64,000 nt of DNA from Hysterium pulicare CBS 123377 (lineage: Eukaryota > Ascomycota > Dothideomycetes > Hysteriales > Hysteriaceae): contig AJFK01000026.1 of the NCBI GenBank assembly GCA_000467715.1, forward strand, positions 124,001-188,000. Direction: 5' to 3'. Shown here piece after piece: positions 44,511 through 56,795 of the stretch. The translations under genes were made by a program, and so were the position numbers. How positions within the stretch are numbered: the stretch's first letter is position 1; the number at the start of each line of letters is the position of its first letter. Below the pieces are notes generated by a model. That model was not told the DNA's origin. It ran no database searches and saw only the letters and a list, made by a program, of their open reading frames with translations.

Positions 44511-47500
44511 CTAGATCAGAAACAGTTCTTTCACGTCGCACTGATTTCTATCTTGCTTGGCGACTTGCTGCTGTTCGTTGGGCTTGGCCACAGCAGTCTT
44601 GATCTTGTCACCGACAACACCAGCTTCATCCTCAACAGTTGGCTTGTGATAGCCATGGAACTTGTCGAGAGTAGCGGCCTCTGCATCGCGCCGGTCTCGG
44701 TTTCTTACCACCTCCCCGTCCATAGCTCCTACTACATATGCCTCTGCCACAACCAACCACATCATTTTCATTTCACCCCCCTCAACAGCGATCTCGCCCA
44801 TTGGCCTCAATACATAAGGCGTTCTTGCCCCCATGAGCACAAATACCTCATCGTCAGCCTTAGCACCCGCTGCAAGACCAACGTACCCCGTATCAAGCTC
44901 AATGAACTTTCTTTGCATTCCGGCTGACCTTACAGCACGATCGACATCCGGGACTTGTTGATACTCCTCCGGCGTAGCAAAAGCATTAAGGGTGGGAGGA
45001 CGATAAGGGCCATGTGGAGTTTTCTGTTTCTCGAGCCATCTACGCCACGCTTGAACCGCGCTCCTATCCTCAGGTACGGTGCGGCGGAACATTCTTTTCC
45101 CATCATCGCCAATGCCCGTGGAGACGTCCGGCACAGAAGAGGTGAAGAACGTGTCGCCGCTAATAGCACGCCAGAGAGCATCATAATATGACCCGCCACC
45201 CACGTAAGGTCTGTTGAGCAGCTCTTCGGTTGGAGTCGCGGGGAATGGAATTTTGTCGGAATTCAGTTCTGTAAGGCTGTTGACGAGAAGAGGCATCATG
45301 TACTTTTGATCACCTTGGATGACAGTGCCTATTCGAATGCCTTGAACATTCAAGACTCGAGATTTTTTGAGTACCGGAGACGACGTATAGATAGATTGGG
45401 ATGGTATTGCGGCATAGGAATTGCAGGCGTTGAAGACAAGGTCACGATTAATGCGTTCCAATGTCGCTTTCTCAAAATTCCTTTCGTTGAGTGAAGACCA
45501 GTTGGGGGACCAACAGGGGAAGTCGAGTTCTACAGGTTCTGGCGCTGGCTTCTTCTTCAGTTCTTCTTGTAAATATGCATCAGCGGGTTTGGAACTAATG
45601 ACAGGGCTGTGAAACAAGACTCCACTCTTGATAGATTGGATGGTTTTGAAGAGTTTGTGGTACATGCGATCCGTGCGGAAGGCCAGAAATTCCAAAGTGC
45701 CGGATACGGAGATGGAACGAACCGTGACTTCTCCATAGAGCATCGAAGGACTAATTGTGTAGTCTGGCACGATGGATCCGCTCGTTCCCCATTCCCGAAC
45801 AAGACCCAAAAGTCCGTAGATTTTATCCCGGGAATCAGTAGCATCTTTGGGGTAGTGGAGACGGAGAAGATTCATCAAGCTGGTTCTTTGGTTCGTATGC
45901 CAGACCCTCTGGCTCTCTGCGATGGTAAGCATTTTGCTACAGAAATTGTCCATGGGCGCCGACGTGCGGTTCGTGACTGGAATGACGTTGACGCAACAGG
46001 ACGACTTGTGGCGTTCAAGATGTTGAGCTGCATCGGCGAACATGCTGAGAGGAGCGACAAAGCGGCCGAAGACAACTGTCGCTGTCGGAGGGAGAGTGAC
46101 TTCTTGAACTACCCATATACGGTTCCACTGCCTAGACTGTCAGCATCAACTTCTTTGAGTGGATATGAATGAGGTAGTGGTGAAGTCAATTTATCGACTT
46201 TCCGACATAACCACTTACCCATGGCTGAGACACAAGACTCTGGAATGCGGCAAGGCATTGCTTCCGTACATTGATATTCTGCAACAACGGGATGTCTGTA
46301 AGATGAACATCGCCAGCTAGGAGACGAAGGAGGCAGAAGCCAATTATCAATGGGTCTGCTGAGCGGGCATCGGGGTTCTGCGGATAAGTGTCGCCATATG
46401 CTTCGGCGTAAGCCATTATAGAGTTGATTCTTGAAACGTCGGACGCGTCGCCATTCCAGGTAAAAACACTAGCATCCCAGGCTTCGTCTCCTGCGATTTG
46501 TCGTGCGACCGGCTCTCCCAAATATACAATGACTTCTTTTGGGTTCTCAAAAATGACCCGCATCAGCTGCACTTGGTGCATGCGCTCGTCCATGTCGACT
46601 TGATTGATGCAAATAGCGTCAATCCATAGTGGTGTTTCAGTGTCAAGTCTGCGAAGTTGTTGAAGAGCGCTTTTCAAGTTCCGGGTCACCTCAAATCGAT
46701 GACCATTAATGATGATTGGAACAGTGTCTTGGGCGTTTCCCCACGTGTAGGAGAGAGCTTTGTACACGGGTTTGGTATCAATTGAGACCACTGAAAGCTC
46801 GCAACGAATACCGAAATTCGGGTCAACGTCGGAGGATAGTTTCACGACTCGAATCTCGTTCTCGCTCTTGTTGAGAGGGGTGTATATCTTGCTATGAACT
46901 GGTTCTACATGATAATAAGCGAATAAAAAAGGGATTAATCAGACATAGACGAGATGCGACTTACCCTGTCCCGTCTTTTCATTGTGAAGGACCAATCTGG
47001 AGGAACTAGCGCCTTGAGCCTGTGCTTTTGCTTGCGCTGATGATTCAGCTGCAACATTGAAGCTTGCCGGTCTTGGAGTTTCTCTGACCGCTTGGTTTCC
47101 GGATTGCGTAGCGTTGCGTTGGGCGTCCATTATTTTCTTGACTGCTTCAGGAGTCATAGTCTTCGTGTGTTCAATCATCAAAGGTGAAAGCCCAAGCGAT
47201 TCGGGAGTATCTTTTGGCTCCTTTTTGGCGTTTTCCGTCGGTGAAGCTGTTGCGGAAGTGACCTGTCCTCGCATGACGGTCGCTTGAGTGGGAGCATTTT
47301 CTAATAATGCCCTAGTAGTCTGGTCGATTCGGTTGATGGTGTCGACGATGTTCTCTAGGCTTGGTTGTTCGAGAATTTTCTGTATCAAGGAAAGTGTGCT
47401 GTCGGCCAGATTCTTGAAGGTGCTAAGCGGAATCGGCTCCTCGGAGTTTTTGGTGAAACGTAGTAAATCTTGAATCTCAATTTTGAGGTTGCTCGCATGC

Positions 47501-47550
47501 GCTGCAATGGGTGAAAATGGTCGGTCCACCGAGGGCCATGGTTCGCTCAT
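44511..47550 (-). CDS. HET-domain (heterokaryon incompatibility) protein
   Basis: Three exons: 47550-46965, 46904-46219, 46127-44511 (962 aa). Introns GTAAGT…TATCATGTAG and GTAAGT…CTAGGCAG restore KTGQG… EPVHSKIYTPLNK and SQPW-WNRIWVVQEV. Three hallmark HET blocks are present: YKALSYTWGNAQDTVPI, LWIDAICINQVDMDERMHQV, and RIWVVQEVTLPPTA. HET proteins trigger growth arrest or cell death when non-self partners fuse, and many are NLR-like immune sensors. The first 195 residues are an unrelated acidic/Gln-Ala-rich region with helices (TLSLIQKILEQPSLENIVDT), which might be a partner-binding part. The C-terminal 350 residues contain the usual variable region seen behind HET domains (GLAAGAKADDEVFVLMGAR). 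No STAND or repeat domain is seen. Confidence 0.9.
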
Positions 47551-48589
47551 CTCGGAGAAAATGTTGCGTCCGTTGGTGGAACGATATTGTCCATAAATAG
47601 AAGAGATAATTGAAGATAAACGGGAAGATAGTACGATCTTATGGAGTGGATCCTATATCTATAAAGCTTGGACTCCTCTACGATTTCAGCTCAAGGGTAC
47701 ACTACAGGGGTAAGTGGCGTCTGTACAAGCGGGTCAAGAGTTTAGCGGCTGGTAGACACCAGAACACAGCTGAAGAAGTTCAAGCATTAGTTCAATGAAT
47801 CTGGCAGGCAAGAACTGCTTTGCGATGAGCGGTAACCAAGAAGGGCGTTTGAGAATGAAGTATGGCGTATATATCTGGATGAGGACTAGAATAAGCATTT
47901 ACGCGCCGAAGTCGGCCCGATGCACGCACCACAGCCGTCATTCTCAGACCTCCAGGCGTCAACCCCATCAAACCTCACCTCTACATTTCATCTCAATTCA
48001 TCCTATTCAATGTATGTGGTAAGGTCATTTTTGCCTGCGATACATGTCGCAATGAAAGTCTCTATGCTGCAGGCTTCGTCTAACATTTCCCCTTCTTTCT
48101 CTTAGGGGCATCTGTGCAGGCGAACTCAAAAAATTAGCGAATGTCTCATGTATGGACCTATCAACCTCAGGCCACCGCCGTATCGGGCGCAGACCTATCA
48201 ACTACCTCCTCATATACAGGCCTACCACAGTCCAGTCATTCACGAGCCCACCAAACTCACAACCTGAGATCTATTGTCAACCATAGGATTATTCTGTAGA
48301 CACCTGCTATTCCAAGGAGACGTATCCGAGACGCATGTATCTAATTCATCTTTCTTAAATTTAGGGATATCAACTGCTAACAACAAGAAGCATATGGATA
48401 TGAAGACGAGATCTCGGAAGGCGACCCTGAGCTTCAGCCATTATACAAGCTAGCATTACACACGTAAAAGGGGAAACTTTTTCCAATAAATCGAAAATGG
48501 AAACAAAAGAGAAAAACCCTGATCCATCAGTTAATCTCTAGTCTTTCTGTGCTTTCAGGCAGTACCAACTATCATGACCACTCGACTTG
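47551..48589. other. Spacer between the HET gene and the siderophore cluster
   Basis: This 1.0 kb holds the HET promoter and the 3' region of sidD. Small frames near 47.8-48.1 kb have no domain. It marks the left limit of the siderophore cluster. Nothing else seen. Confidence 0.4.
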
Positions 48590-51500
48590 CTAGAAGATTT
48601 GACTCTCAAGCAACGCGTGCTTTGGCCGATGGACCGCCAATTCGTGAACGGTTGCAGCCAGCTCATCAAGGGTTGCATCTACAAATGCTGGGTCTCTTTC
48701 ACTTCCAACCACTCCGACATGCGTCTGCCCGCCTCGAACGAACGAGACAGCCTTCAAAGGATGAGCAGCGTCCCCATGTGGATTCAGAATATCCACCCTG
48801 CAAGTCCCCCCCGCAAAAGACATGGTATCGAAATCCTCAAAGACTTGATGATGGACGACGGAGTCGAAGAATCGTGCCTCCGGTGACCACTGCGTGCAGT
48901 GCTTCGATATTTTTTCGAAACCGAGGAAGTCATGGGCCGCAGATTCGGCGCTTTGCCTCTGCACGAATCGCAAGAGGTCCATCGTTGTCCACTGAGGCTC
49001 GAACGAGACTCGGATCGGAGTGAATTGGTAACACGGGCCCATGGCATTCTCCACGTTTACTAAGTCGATGGTTCGGCCCGAAGTGACGCTGCCAAATGTC
49101 ACATCCGGCTTCCGGAGCCGGCGAGCCAGCACCAGTGCCCATGCTGCGGTGAGCAAGTTTGCCGTGGTAATCTCTTCGGGGCGTTGGGAGATGTCGACGG
49201 CTTTTGCTTGGAATATCGATTTGGCCGTAGGCTGTACCGGAATCCCATCTAGAACGGCCAATGATGAGCCGTTCAGCAGATCGCGCCAGTAATTGAGGGC
49301 TTTGGTTTGTGCACGTTCATCGCAAATTCGTGCCATGTACGACGAGAATGGCTCAAAATTGGCAATTTGTTTTCCGGTGTACGATGTCTCCAAATCTCGA
49401 AGCAGCCTGGGCAGAGATATGCCATCGTACTGAGCGTGGGACAGGCCTATGATGAGGCACTCTTGGCCGTTGAGTCCTTCGGCATGGAGAATCTTGAGGA
49501 AAGATGATCCTAGGTGGAAGTTTGATTCTACATCCGTCGTGCAGAGGCCGATAACGTATTGCTCAAGATCCATGTCAGCCCGTTGCATGGCCACAGAGAT
49601 ATGTAGCTCATCCACGACAACTTGGAAGAGTTTCGATTCGTGCTCGATGAAGATGGTGCGCAGAATGTCGTGAGTCTTGACCAGATTATTGCAGGCATGG
49701 AACAACTGCTCTCGATCGATGCCTTTGTCGAGGTACAACATGGTGTATTGTATGGAGGTTCGCGGTGCCTGGATGGTTGCTCTGACATCGAGCGCTTGGG
49801 ACTCTGTCACTGGAGACACATCTCGAATAGACCAACGTGGATCGGCAAGCTTCGGCCGGACAATCTCGGACAAGAATGGTTCTATGTCCAAATGGCCCAG
49901 CGTCGAAAAAGGCCTGTAAAGCTTGGGCCTCTCTTTCGACACGTGGTCCACTTTCAACACTCTGGCCGCGTCACCAAGACGCATGTGCTGAAAGACATCG
50001 GCTACTGTCAAGCTATGTCCTTGGGCACGAAGACTTGACACCAATTTCATCGCCAAGACAGAGTCACCACCAAGACGGAAAAAGTTGTCATCGACATCAA
50101 TCTGCTCCGGACTGGTTCCAAGTATCGTCGCCCAGGAAAACCGCAGAATATTCTCTGTAGCTGTCAAATTTGTTTGCCTTGAGCTTTTCGTCCACGCCTC
50201 CTTGAAGCCTCCACGAAGCTGAGTGAGCACGTGTCGAGGAATCTTCGAGGCCAGCTGATTTAGCAAATTGTGATCGACTTGTTCATTCCCAGTCGGCATT
50301 TTGTCGACCACGACGTATGCGGAGGGGACCATGTATGATGGAAGAGAGTCTTGTATGAATTTGTCCAGTTTTTTTAGTGCTACCGCAAGGCTGATGGGAA
50401 TCATCGCACAGATCGTAATTTGGAAGCTTTGCGGGCCCGAAGCGTCGCAAGTTATTTCGTGCTTCGCCGACATGATCTCGACGGTGTCTTCTTCGGAAGG
50501 CGGTTGCTCTATGAAGGCTACTAACTCTTGCTCCAACGCCTGCTGAGAGCTGACCGACGATGAATGGAATACTGCTGCAGCAGCACGCACTGTTTGTGGG
50601 AGGTGTCTTCTGAAGTGAGCCTCAAGATCTGCGATATTCACTGCATGGCCTAGGGCCGATAAGGAATTCTCCTTTCGACCAACAAATATCAAGCTGCCAT
50701 CCTCTCGTAACTGGACCATGTCACCTGTCGGTTGCACTTTTCCCCGCCGACCAACAAAAGCAGAGCTTCCGGCCACGAGCCAGGCTGGAGATTCAACAGT
50801 TTTACCTGAAAGGAGAGCCCCTTCAAGCCAGAGCTCGCCAACACAACCGATGGGGGACAATAGAGATGGGTTCCGCGGATCAGACACCCAAGGAACCACT
50901 GCATGAGGATAGATCGATCCTTGCTTCATGCTTGCATCTGCTCGAACCCTTCTCGATGACTCGTCCAAGGACAATGGGGGAATATGGTTCCATCGCCAGA
51001 TCTGGTCCAATTCAGCCTCGGGCAGGCAAGAGATCTCGCCAATTCTTCTGGAAAGAGTGTTCGCCAACTGCACACAAACCATTTCTAGCTGCGCAAGGAT
51101 TCGTTCCATCTGTGCGACCTCAATCAGGCTGCTGTCAAAACTTGCACAGATTCTGTAGCCACCCTTCCGCATCCCACAGGCCAGCATAAGAGGATACGGG
51201 TTGAAGTGGAGCGCTTCGCTTACGACATCTCCTCGATCAAAGCCAATTTCACTGCCCTCGTACTCTGGTTCTGGCTGGATGACCAAGCCTGTGCCAGCTT
51301 CGCATGCATATTGAGCATCTCGGCTGACCTTTCTGATATTTTGCATCCCCATATGCTGATACGGTGTACGAGCCAACATGCCTTGCTGTACGGTCCGTAG
51401 ATAAGACTCAATCGAAGTCGTTCGGTCAATACGTATGCGGACAGGGAGCGTTGCGATCAATGGACCTACAATGCTTTCGATCCCCGCCAAAGGATTGTCC

Positions 51501-54500
51501 CGCCCTGTGAGCGTCTCACCAAACACGACATCATCGCTTCCTGTGTATTGTGACGCCACTAACGCCCATGCACCACGAATCAATGTTGCCATAGTGAAAG
51601 GCGATCCGGCGCTTGCCTCGAGGGATATCCGATGCTCGATCATGGCATCCGGAATTGGCAAGTAGTCTCGAGAGGGCATACGGGGGAACTGAGGTCCGAC
51701 AGCATCTTTCAATTCCAGTCGCCAAAACTCCTGCATAGCGACTTCATCTGTATCACGCACATATTTGACGAAGTCCCTCATTTGTGCTTGTGTCTCGATG
51801 TGCTGAGCTTGCAAGGCATTGCTGACTTTCTCAAGTATGAGCGGCTCTGACCATCCATCGTAGAGTACGTGATGGACGGTCCAGACCATGTATCTCTTGC
51901 CATCGTTTGTTTCGTTGACAATGGCATATCGAGCTAGACTTTGTCCAAGATCCATTTTCTCGTTCCGATCATTCTCGAGATATTGCACGAGATCAATTGA
52001 ATGTCTCCAAGAAATGCTTTCCTTCAGTACAACTTGCTGAAGACCAGGCTCTTGAAGCTGGGCTAAGCGAGTGCGAAGGATAGGGCTTGCTGCAACAACC
52101 TCCTCCCATGCTCTCTTCCAGGCATCGAGACCGATATGCGACGGAATACATGCGAGTCTCTGAGCGACGTACGCCTTGGCCGATTTGATCGAGAAGGTGA
52201 ACAGTGACTCCTGCGTGGGTGTGCAAGGGTAGATGTCTTCGATGGCTGCCCGATCTGATCCACAAGCTTGCGATGCTTTAAGACAGGTGCTCTCGACATC
52301 TTCGGAGATCATTGAGAATGCTGGCGTTTCCATCTGCTTCTGCGAGTTGAAAATATTGACGACGCGGGCCATCGCTGCGAGTGTGGGGCGGCCAAAAATG
52401 CTGGCGACAGTGAGATCAAGGCCTTGCGCTCTGCAGACAGACACAAGCCTCATTGCCGTCAGAGAGTCGCCGCCTATTGCAAAGAAATTTTCGTCGGGCC
52501 GAATAGCTTCTGAATCAAGCTTCAATGTCTGGCTCCAGGCCTGTCGCAAACGTTGCTCAAGATCACTCAGCTGCCGGGTAGTGGTGCTCGTTGTGCCTTG
52601 ATCCAGTTGCCGCAAGTCTACTGTGGCTCCAAACAGCTTAAGTCGTTTGCGATCAGTCTTGCCTGAAATCAAATCGGGAATGTAATTCACTGGTATGTAT
52701 GCAGTTGGCACCATATATCGCGGCAAAACTTTCGCTAACTCTGTATCAGCTTTTGACAGCATTCCATGCAGCTCCCCACGGAGTTGTGCCAACGTTAGGT
52801 CAGTTTGCTCATGCCCCTTCGTGGACTGGGGCGTAATAAATGCCACCAACGTAGGTTGGCCCCCAGATCCCAGAGGCTCAATCACTTCGGCAATCACGCT
52901 GGCGTCCGAAGGCAGTCTGGCCTTGAGCTGGCTCTCTATCTCACCGAGCTCGACACGTTGTCCGCGCAATTTAACTTGCGAGTCTTTCCGTCCAACAAAG
53001 ACAATGTTCCCAGAACCGTCAGGATCATATTTTCCAAGGTCCCCAGTCTTGTACAGACGCCCTCGACGGCCAGCGTAGGCCTTGTGACCCGTGATAAGCC
53101 ATTGTGGATCTTTGATGAAAGCGGCTGAGGTTTTCTCGGGATCGTTCCAGTACCCTTGTCCTACAATCGGACCCTCGACAAGCAACTCGCCTACAGCGCC
53201 CACTGGCATTAGCGATTCGTGGTCGCTCGGGTTGGTGATCCAGATGGCCGCTCCATTTCCTTTCCCAATGGAGATATAGTCTTTGCCAGTGGCAGCGCTG
53301 CTGTTAATCGTACATCCGATTGTGCATTCGCAGGGACCATAGCCTATGATAATCCTGGTATCTTGCCCCCAGAGCGTAACATCTCTCGCCGAGGCTGCCT
53401 CTCCTCCGAGACCTAGACCACTGAGCGATGCTATAACGTCCGGATCCAATATTCGGGCCACTGAAGGGGTCAGGCCTGCGTAATTAACCTGTATTCTTCG
53501 TATCACTCCATTTATATCATTCAGTCGATCCTCGTCGGAGGGGATGCAGAGACAGCCGCCGTTTCCAAGAGTTAAAAGCATACTGTCGATGCTGACGTCG
53601 AAAGCGTAGGACGCAAAATCAAGAACCCTAGAGTTCTCCGTATATCCAACTGCTTTCGCTCGAGGAATGGCACTGCTTGTATAGGTTTCGTGAGAAATCT
53701 TGACTCCTTTCGGAGTGCCTGTGCTGCCAGAAGTGAAGATTATGTACATCAGGGCAGATGGTGGTACGGCGGTCAATTTTGGAATGACTTGCAAATCTGA
53801 GAGGTGCGTGAATGTTTCCGCTTCCACGACGACAGGTTTTCCGCTCGGCATAATCGAGGCCGACAGGTCAGACTGCTTGCGGGACGTCAGCATCGTCTTT
53901 GCACCCACTTGTTTCGCCATGTTTTGGAGGCGGGCAAGTGGAAGCGTTGGGTCCATGAGCGCGAAAGTTGCTCCTACTTTCATCACCGCAAGCACAGCAA
54001 CGATTGTCCATCTTGATTTCTCAAAGCAAATAGGTAGGATATCATGGAACTCGACACCCATTTGTTTGAGCGAGCACGTTACGAACGAGGAGTACTGCTC
54101 GACTTGGGCATACGTCAAGCTACCATCCCAGGATGAGATTGCCACTTTGTCCGGGGATCTTTGAGCTCGCTCGGAAATCATGTCATGCATGCAAGAGTTA
54201 TAGGAGGGAGGCAATAGGTGATTCCACCCCCATATCTCATCCAGATCACGTGCGTTTGGCCGAGTGCAGCCCTCAATGGACGTGTCGGGATTCGAAATGC
54301 ACATTCTGACGATGTCGACCAGTGCCCTAGTGTGTCGAGTCACTGTATATTGCGACATATTTTTGGAGTACCACACTGGACGGATCTCGAGACGGCCATT
54401 ACTAAAGCGTATTTCGAGGTGAAGCACACCCTTTTCTCATCAGGGTCAGCCATATGTTAACCAGAATGGATCATTCGCTCACTTCATCTTTCGCTTCCTC

Positions 54501-54944
54501 GGGTGTTTGAGACAGAGTGCTAGTGCTCAAGAGGAGCGAGACGGGACTGAACCTGGCTGCATGCTGAATTGGTCCGACTGTCGTGATGTGGCGAGAGATT
54601 GCCGCAGCACTCTTTCCGACACTACTTTGTAATCCTCTCATCACCTCATCCATCGACAGACTCCTCTTCACTGGCTCATGCTCAAAACCATTTGCTCGAC
54701 CTTTGTAAGCCCATTCATAACAGATCTGACTGCTTTCCCGGGTCCGCAAGAGCACGATAAGCCAAGATAAGAGTAGGATCTCATCTCTCATGCCTGTCGG
54801 AGTGCTGGTCTGATCACATGCAAGACCAACGACCTTGAAAGAATTGAAGCCGTCGCCGTCAGCCTGAGCTGTGGACAATATGTCAACAGAATCATTCTTC
54901 CAGTGATTTTGATCATGTCTACCATCGACTTGTAAAGAGCCCAT
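48590..54944 (-). CDS. sidD: Fusarinine-type siderophore NRPS (SidD/NPS6 family)
   Basis: Two exons: 54944-54483 and 54430-48590 (2100 aa). The intron GTGAGC…GAGAAAAG restores AKDE-GVLHLEIRFSNG. The start MGSLQVDG fits SidD. Order: N-terminal region (1-230), A1 (about 235-750: FTSGSTGTPKG 386-396, GYGPCE 517-522, YKTGDLG, GKTDRK 744-749), T1 (IGGDSL, pantetheine Ser 810), C1 (HHVLYDG 1007-1013), a remnant A2 (about 1320-1550), T2 (LGGDSV, Ser 1611), C2 (SHAQYDG 1818-1824). This A-T-C-dA-T-C layout and size are those of Aspergillus SidD and Cochliobolus NPS6. Known role: ester-links three N5-anhydromevalonyl-N5-hydroxyornithines and cyclises them to fusarinine C. Neighbours sidH and sidF provide the substrate. 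C2 has Ser for the first His of HHxxxDG. Confidence 0.95.
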
Positions 54945-55356
54945 TCTATCAGCAATCCAGCTTTTCTGGTGTTGGAATCCTGGAGCTGAATGAGATTGGA
55001 TTAAGATTATTAAATAGAGGATCCAAATGAATCTCCAGCAGGATAGCAGGAACAGCAAAACTTGGCAGCATCTGATCGCAGTATTCCCCCTTGCAACAAT
55101 TCAAGGTATAATTTATTCGGCGGCCACACACCGACATGACTTCAAACAAATCGCCGACTTCGGTCGAAACGCCCCAAAATCTTGGTCGTGACCAGTCAAG
55201 ACTCTGCAGATCCCACGCTAGGACCGCATTTGCCATCACGAATGCCGATTTTGCCCAGTGGAGACAATTGTGCTGGTGACACTAACGTAGGCAGGGGCAT
55301 CTGATTAGATTAGATTAGATTTTCTTCTACCTCGAAGCAACACTGCAACCGCCCTC
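54945..55356 (-). promoter_or_regulatory. Promoter region of sidD with GATTA repeats
   Basis: The region between sidD start (54944) and sidH end (55357) is only 412 nt, so the sidD promoter is compact. At 55299-55323 there is ATCTGATTAGATTAGATTAG, four tandem GATTA units about 355 nt upstream of the start. It begins like the GATA-factor site ATCTGATAA but differs at position eight. No exact ATCWGATAA copy lies here. Confidence 0.55.
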
Positions 55357-56247
55357 TCACAGCTTCGAATTCATCCAGTTTGGCGATCGTTTCTCCACAA
55401 ACGCTTGAATGCCTTCTGCAAAGTTGGGACCATCAATCAGGCGGGGGTACCACTGTTCAGCCAGACTCAACACGGCCTCCTCCACATTGCTTGCTTCCCA
55501 GCTTAGCCGAATCCCTAGGCGGCCAATCACCAGCGCATCTGGACTATTTTTGCACATGTCTTGAGCAACCTGGACCGCAACATCCGCAACATCGACGGCA
55601 GAATCCACTACTTGAGTGACAAGGCCCCATTCATAGAGCGTCTTGGCGCTCACATTTCTGCCGGTCAGCACGAGATCCATGGTGCGTTGCAGCCCAAGGG
55701 TCCGGGTCAGCCGCGGCAGACAACCCGCCACGGGGACTATCCCTCGCTTCACTTCGGGTAGAGAGAAGATGGCTGAGGGGGAAGCTACTACGAGATCGCA
55801 GTTGGCCACCATCTCAAAACCGCCTCCCATGCACATGCCGTTCACAGCAGCGATAATCGGCTTTTTGCCCCCTCGACGGGGCAGCCCAGCAAGGCCCGGC
55901 GCAGCCATATCATTGACTACCCCGGCCTTGTTCATCTCGTTCCATTCTATGCACGTGGCACCCTAATCAGTTCTCGTCCCAGGTAATTACGACACGGAAT
56001 AGATAGTGACAAGCCTACCTTGTAGATCGGCGCCGGTACAGAAAGCCCTGCCAACACCTGTGATGATGCCAACCCATAAGCTTTCGTCTCGGTCGAAAAG
56101 CTCCCAAATCTCCTGGATCTCCCGGCTCGTAGCTTTGTCGATGCAGTTCAGTTTCTCGGGTCTGTTCAACGTGACCTGCACGATCCGTTCTTGCGGGAAA
56201 GAGACATGAAAATGCCGAAAATGCAGGGATCTCGATCTTAGAGACAT
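55357..56247 (-). CDS. sidH: Siderophore enoyl-CoA hydratase (mevalonyl-CoA hydratase)
   Basis: Two exons: 56247-56019 and 55946-55357, intron GTAGGC…GTGCATAG, joint TGADLQ-EWNEMNKAG; 272 aa. Known role in Aspergillus: dehydrates mevalonyl-CoA to anhydromevalonyl-CoA for fusarinine synthesis, in peroxisomes. Crotonase features: IVQVTLNRPEKLNC, the first oxyanion segment GRAFCTGADLQ, KPIIAAVNGMCMGGGFEM for the second, and LPEVKRGIVPVAG with Glu. The C-terminus is SKL, a canonical type 1 peroxisomal targeting signal. The start at 56247 (MSLRSRSLHF) is the first ATG; the frame extends 7 codons upstream only to a GTG. It sits back-to-back with sidF across a 548-nt promoter, so coordinated control is likely. 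Confidence 0.92.
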
Positions 56248-56795
56248 GGAAGAGTGAATCGTTGACACGTGATATCAGCCACGATGCTGGCAGCATGCAC
56301 AATATTGTGACTAGTTGGTCCAGCTTCCTCCCTCGACTTTATACTTTGTTGGCTAGTCCATGCTGCCAGCGCACGTCCAAAACATCCTTAGTACCTTCTT
56401 AGCTTGTAGTCTAAGAGGTTCTCGCTACAGCATCCTTGAAATAATGGCGATGCGGTATCGGTGTCGGCACGGATATACATCAACGTGCCAAAGCCCGAAG
56501 TGACGATAGCTCGGCAAACAATCCGAAATAAAACGGTTTAGGGTTCGGTTAGATACGAGGGGACGCGGCTTCGCTTACTCTTCCGGCTTGTCCTTCCTCG
56601 GACTTCTATGGATTTCTGCACAAGCTATCTACCCGGTCTAAGAAGCTCTTCTCACCACGTTAAAAGCTTACAGACAACGTTCACTCACAGAGTCTTCAAC
56701 AGGTCTTGATCTTTCACTCTGATCAAAGTACGTAATCCATGCCGCTGGACGCGCTACGTTCTTGATAAAACCAAAAACGATCACAATTTACGAGG
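56248..56795. promoter_or_regulatory. Divergent promoter shared by sidH and sidF
   Basis: This 548-nt gap separates two divergent siderophore genes. It has single GATA cores only (ACGATAG near 56,500 and TTGATAAAA near 56,763) and no exact ATCWGATAA. No CCAAT box was seen. Shared control is inferred from arrangement. Confidence 0.5.
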
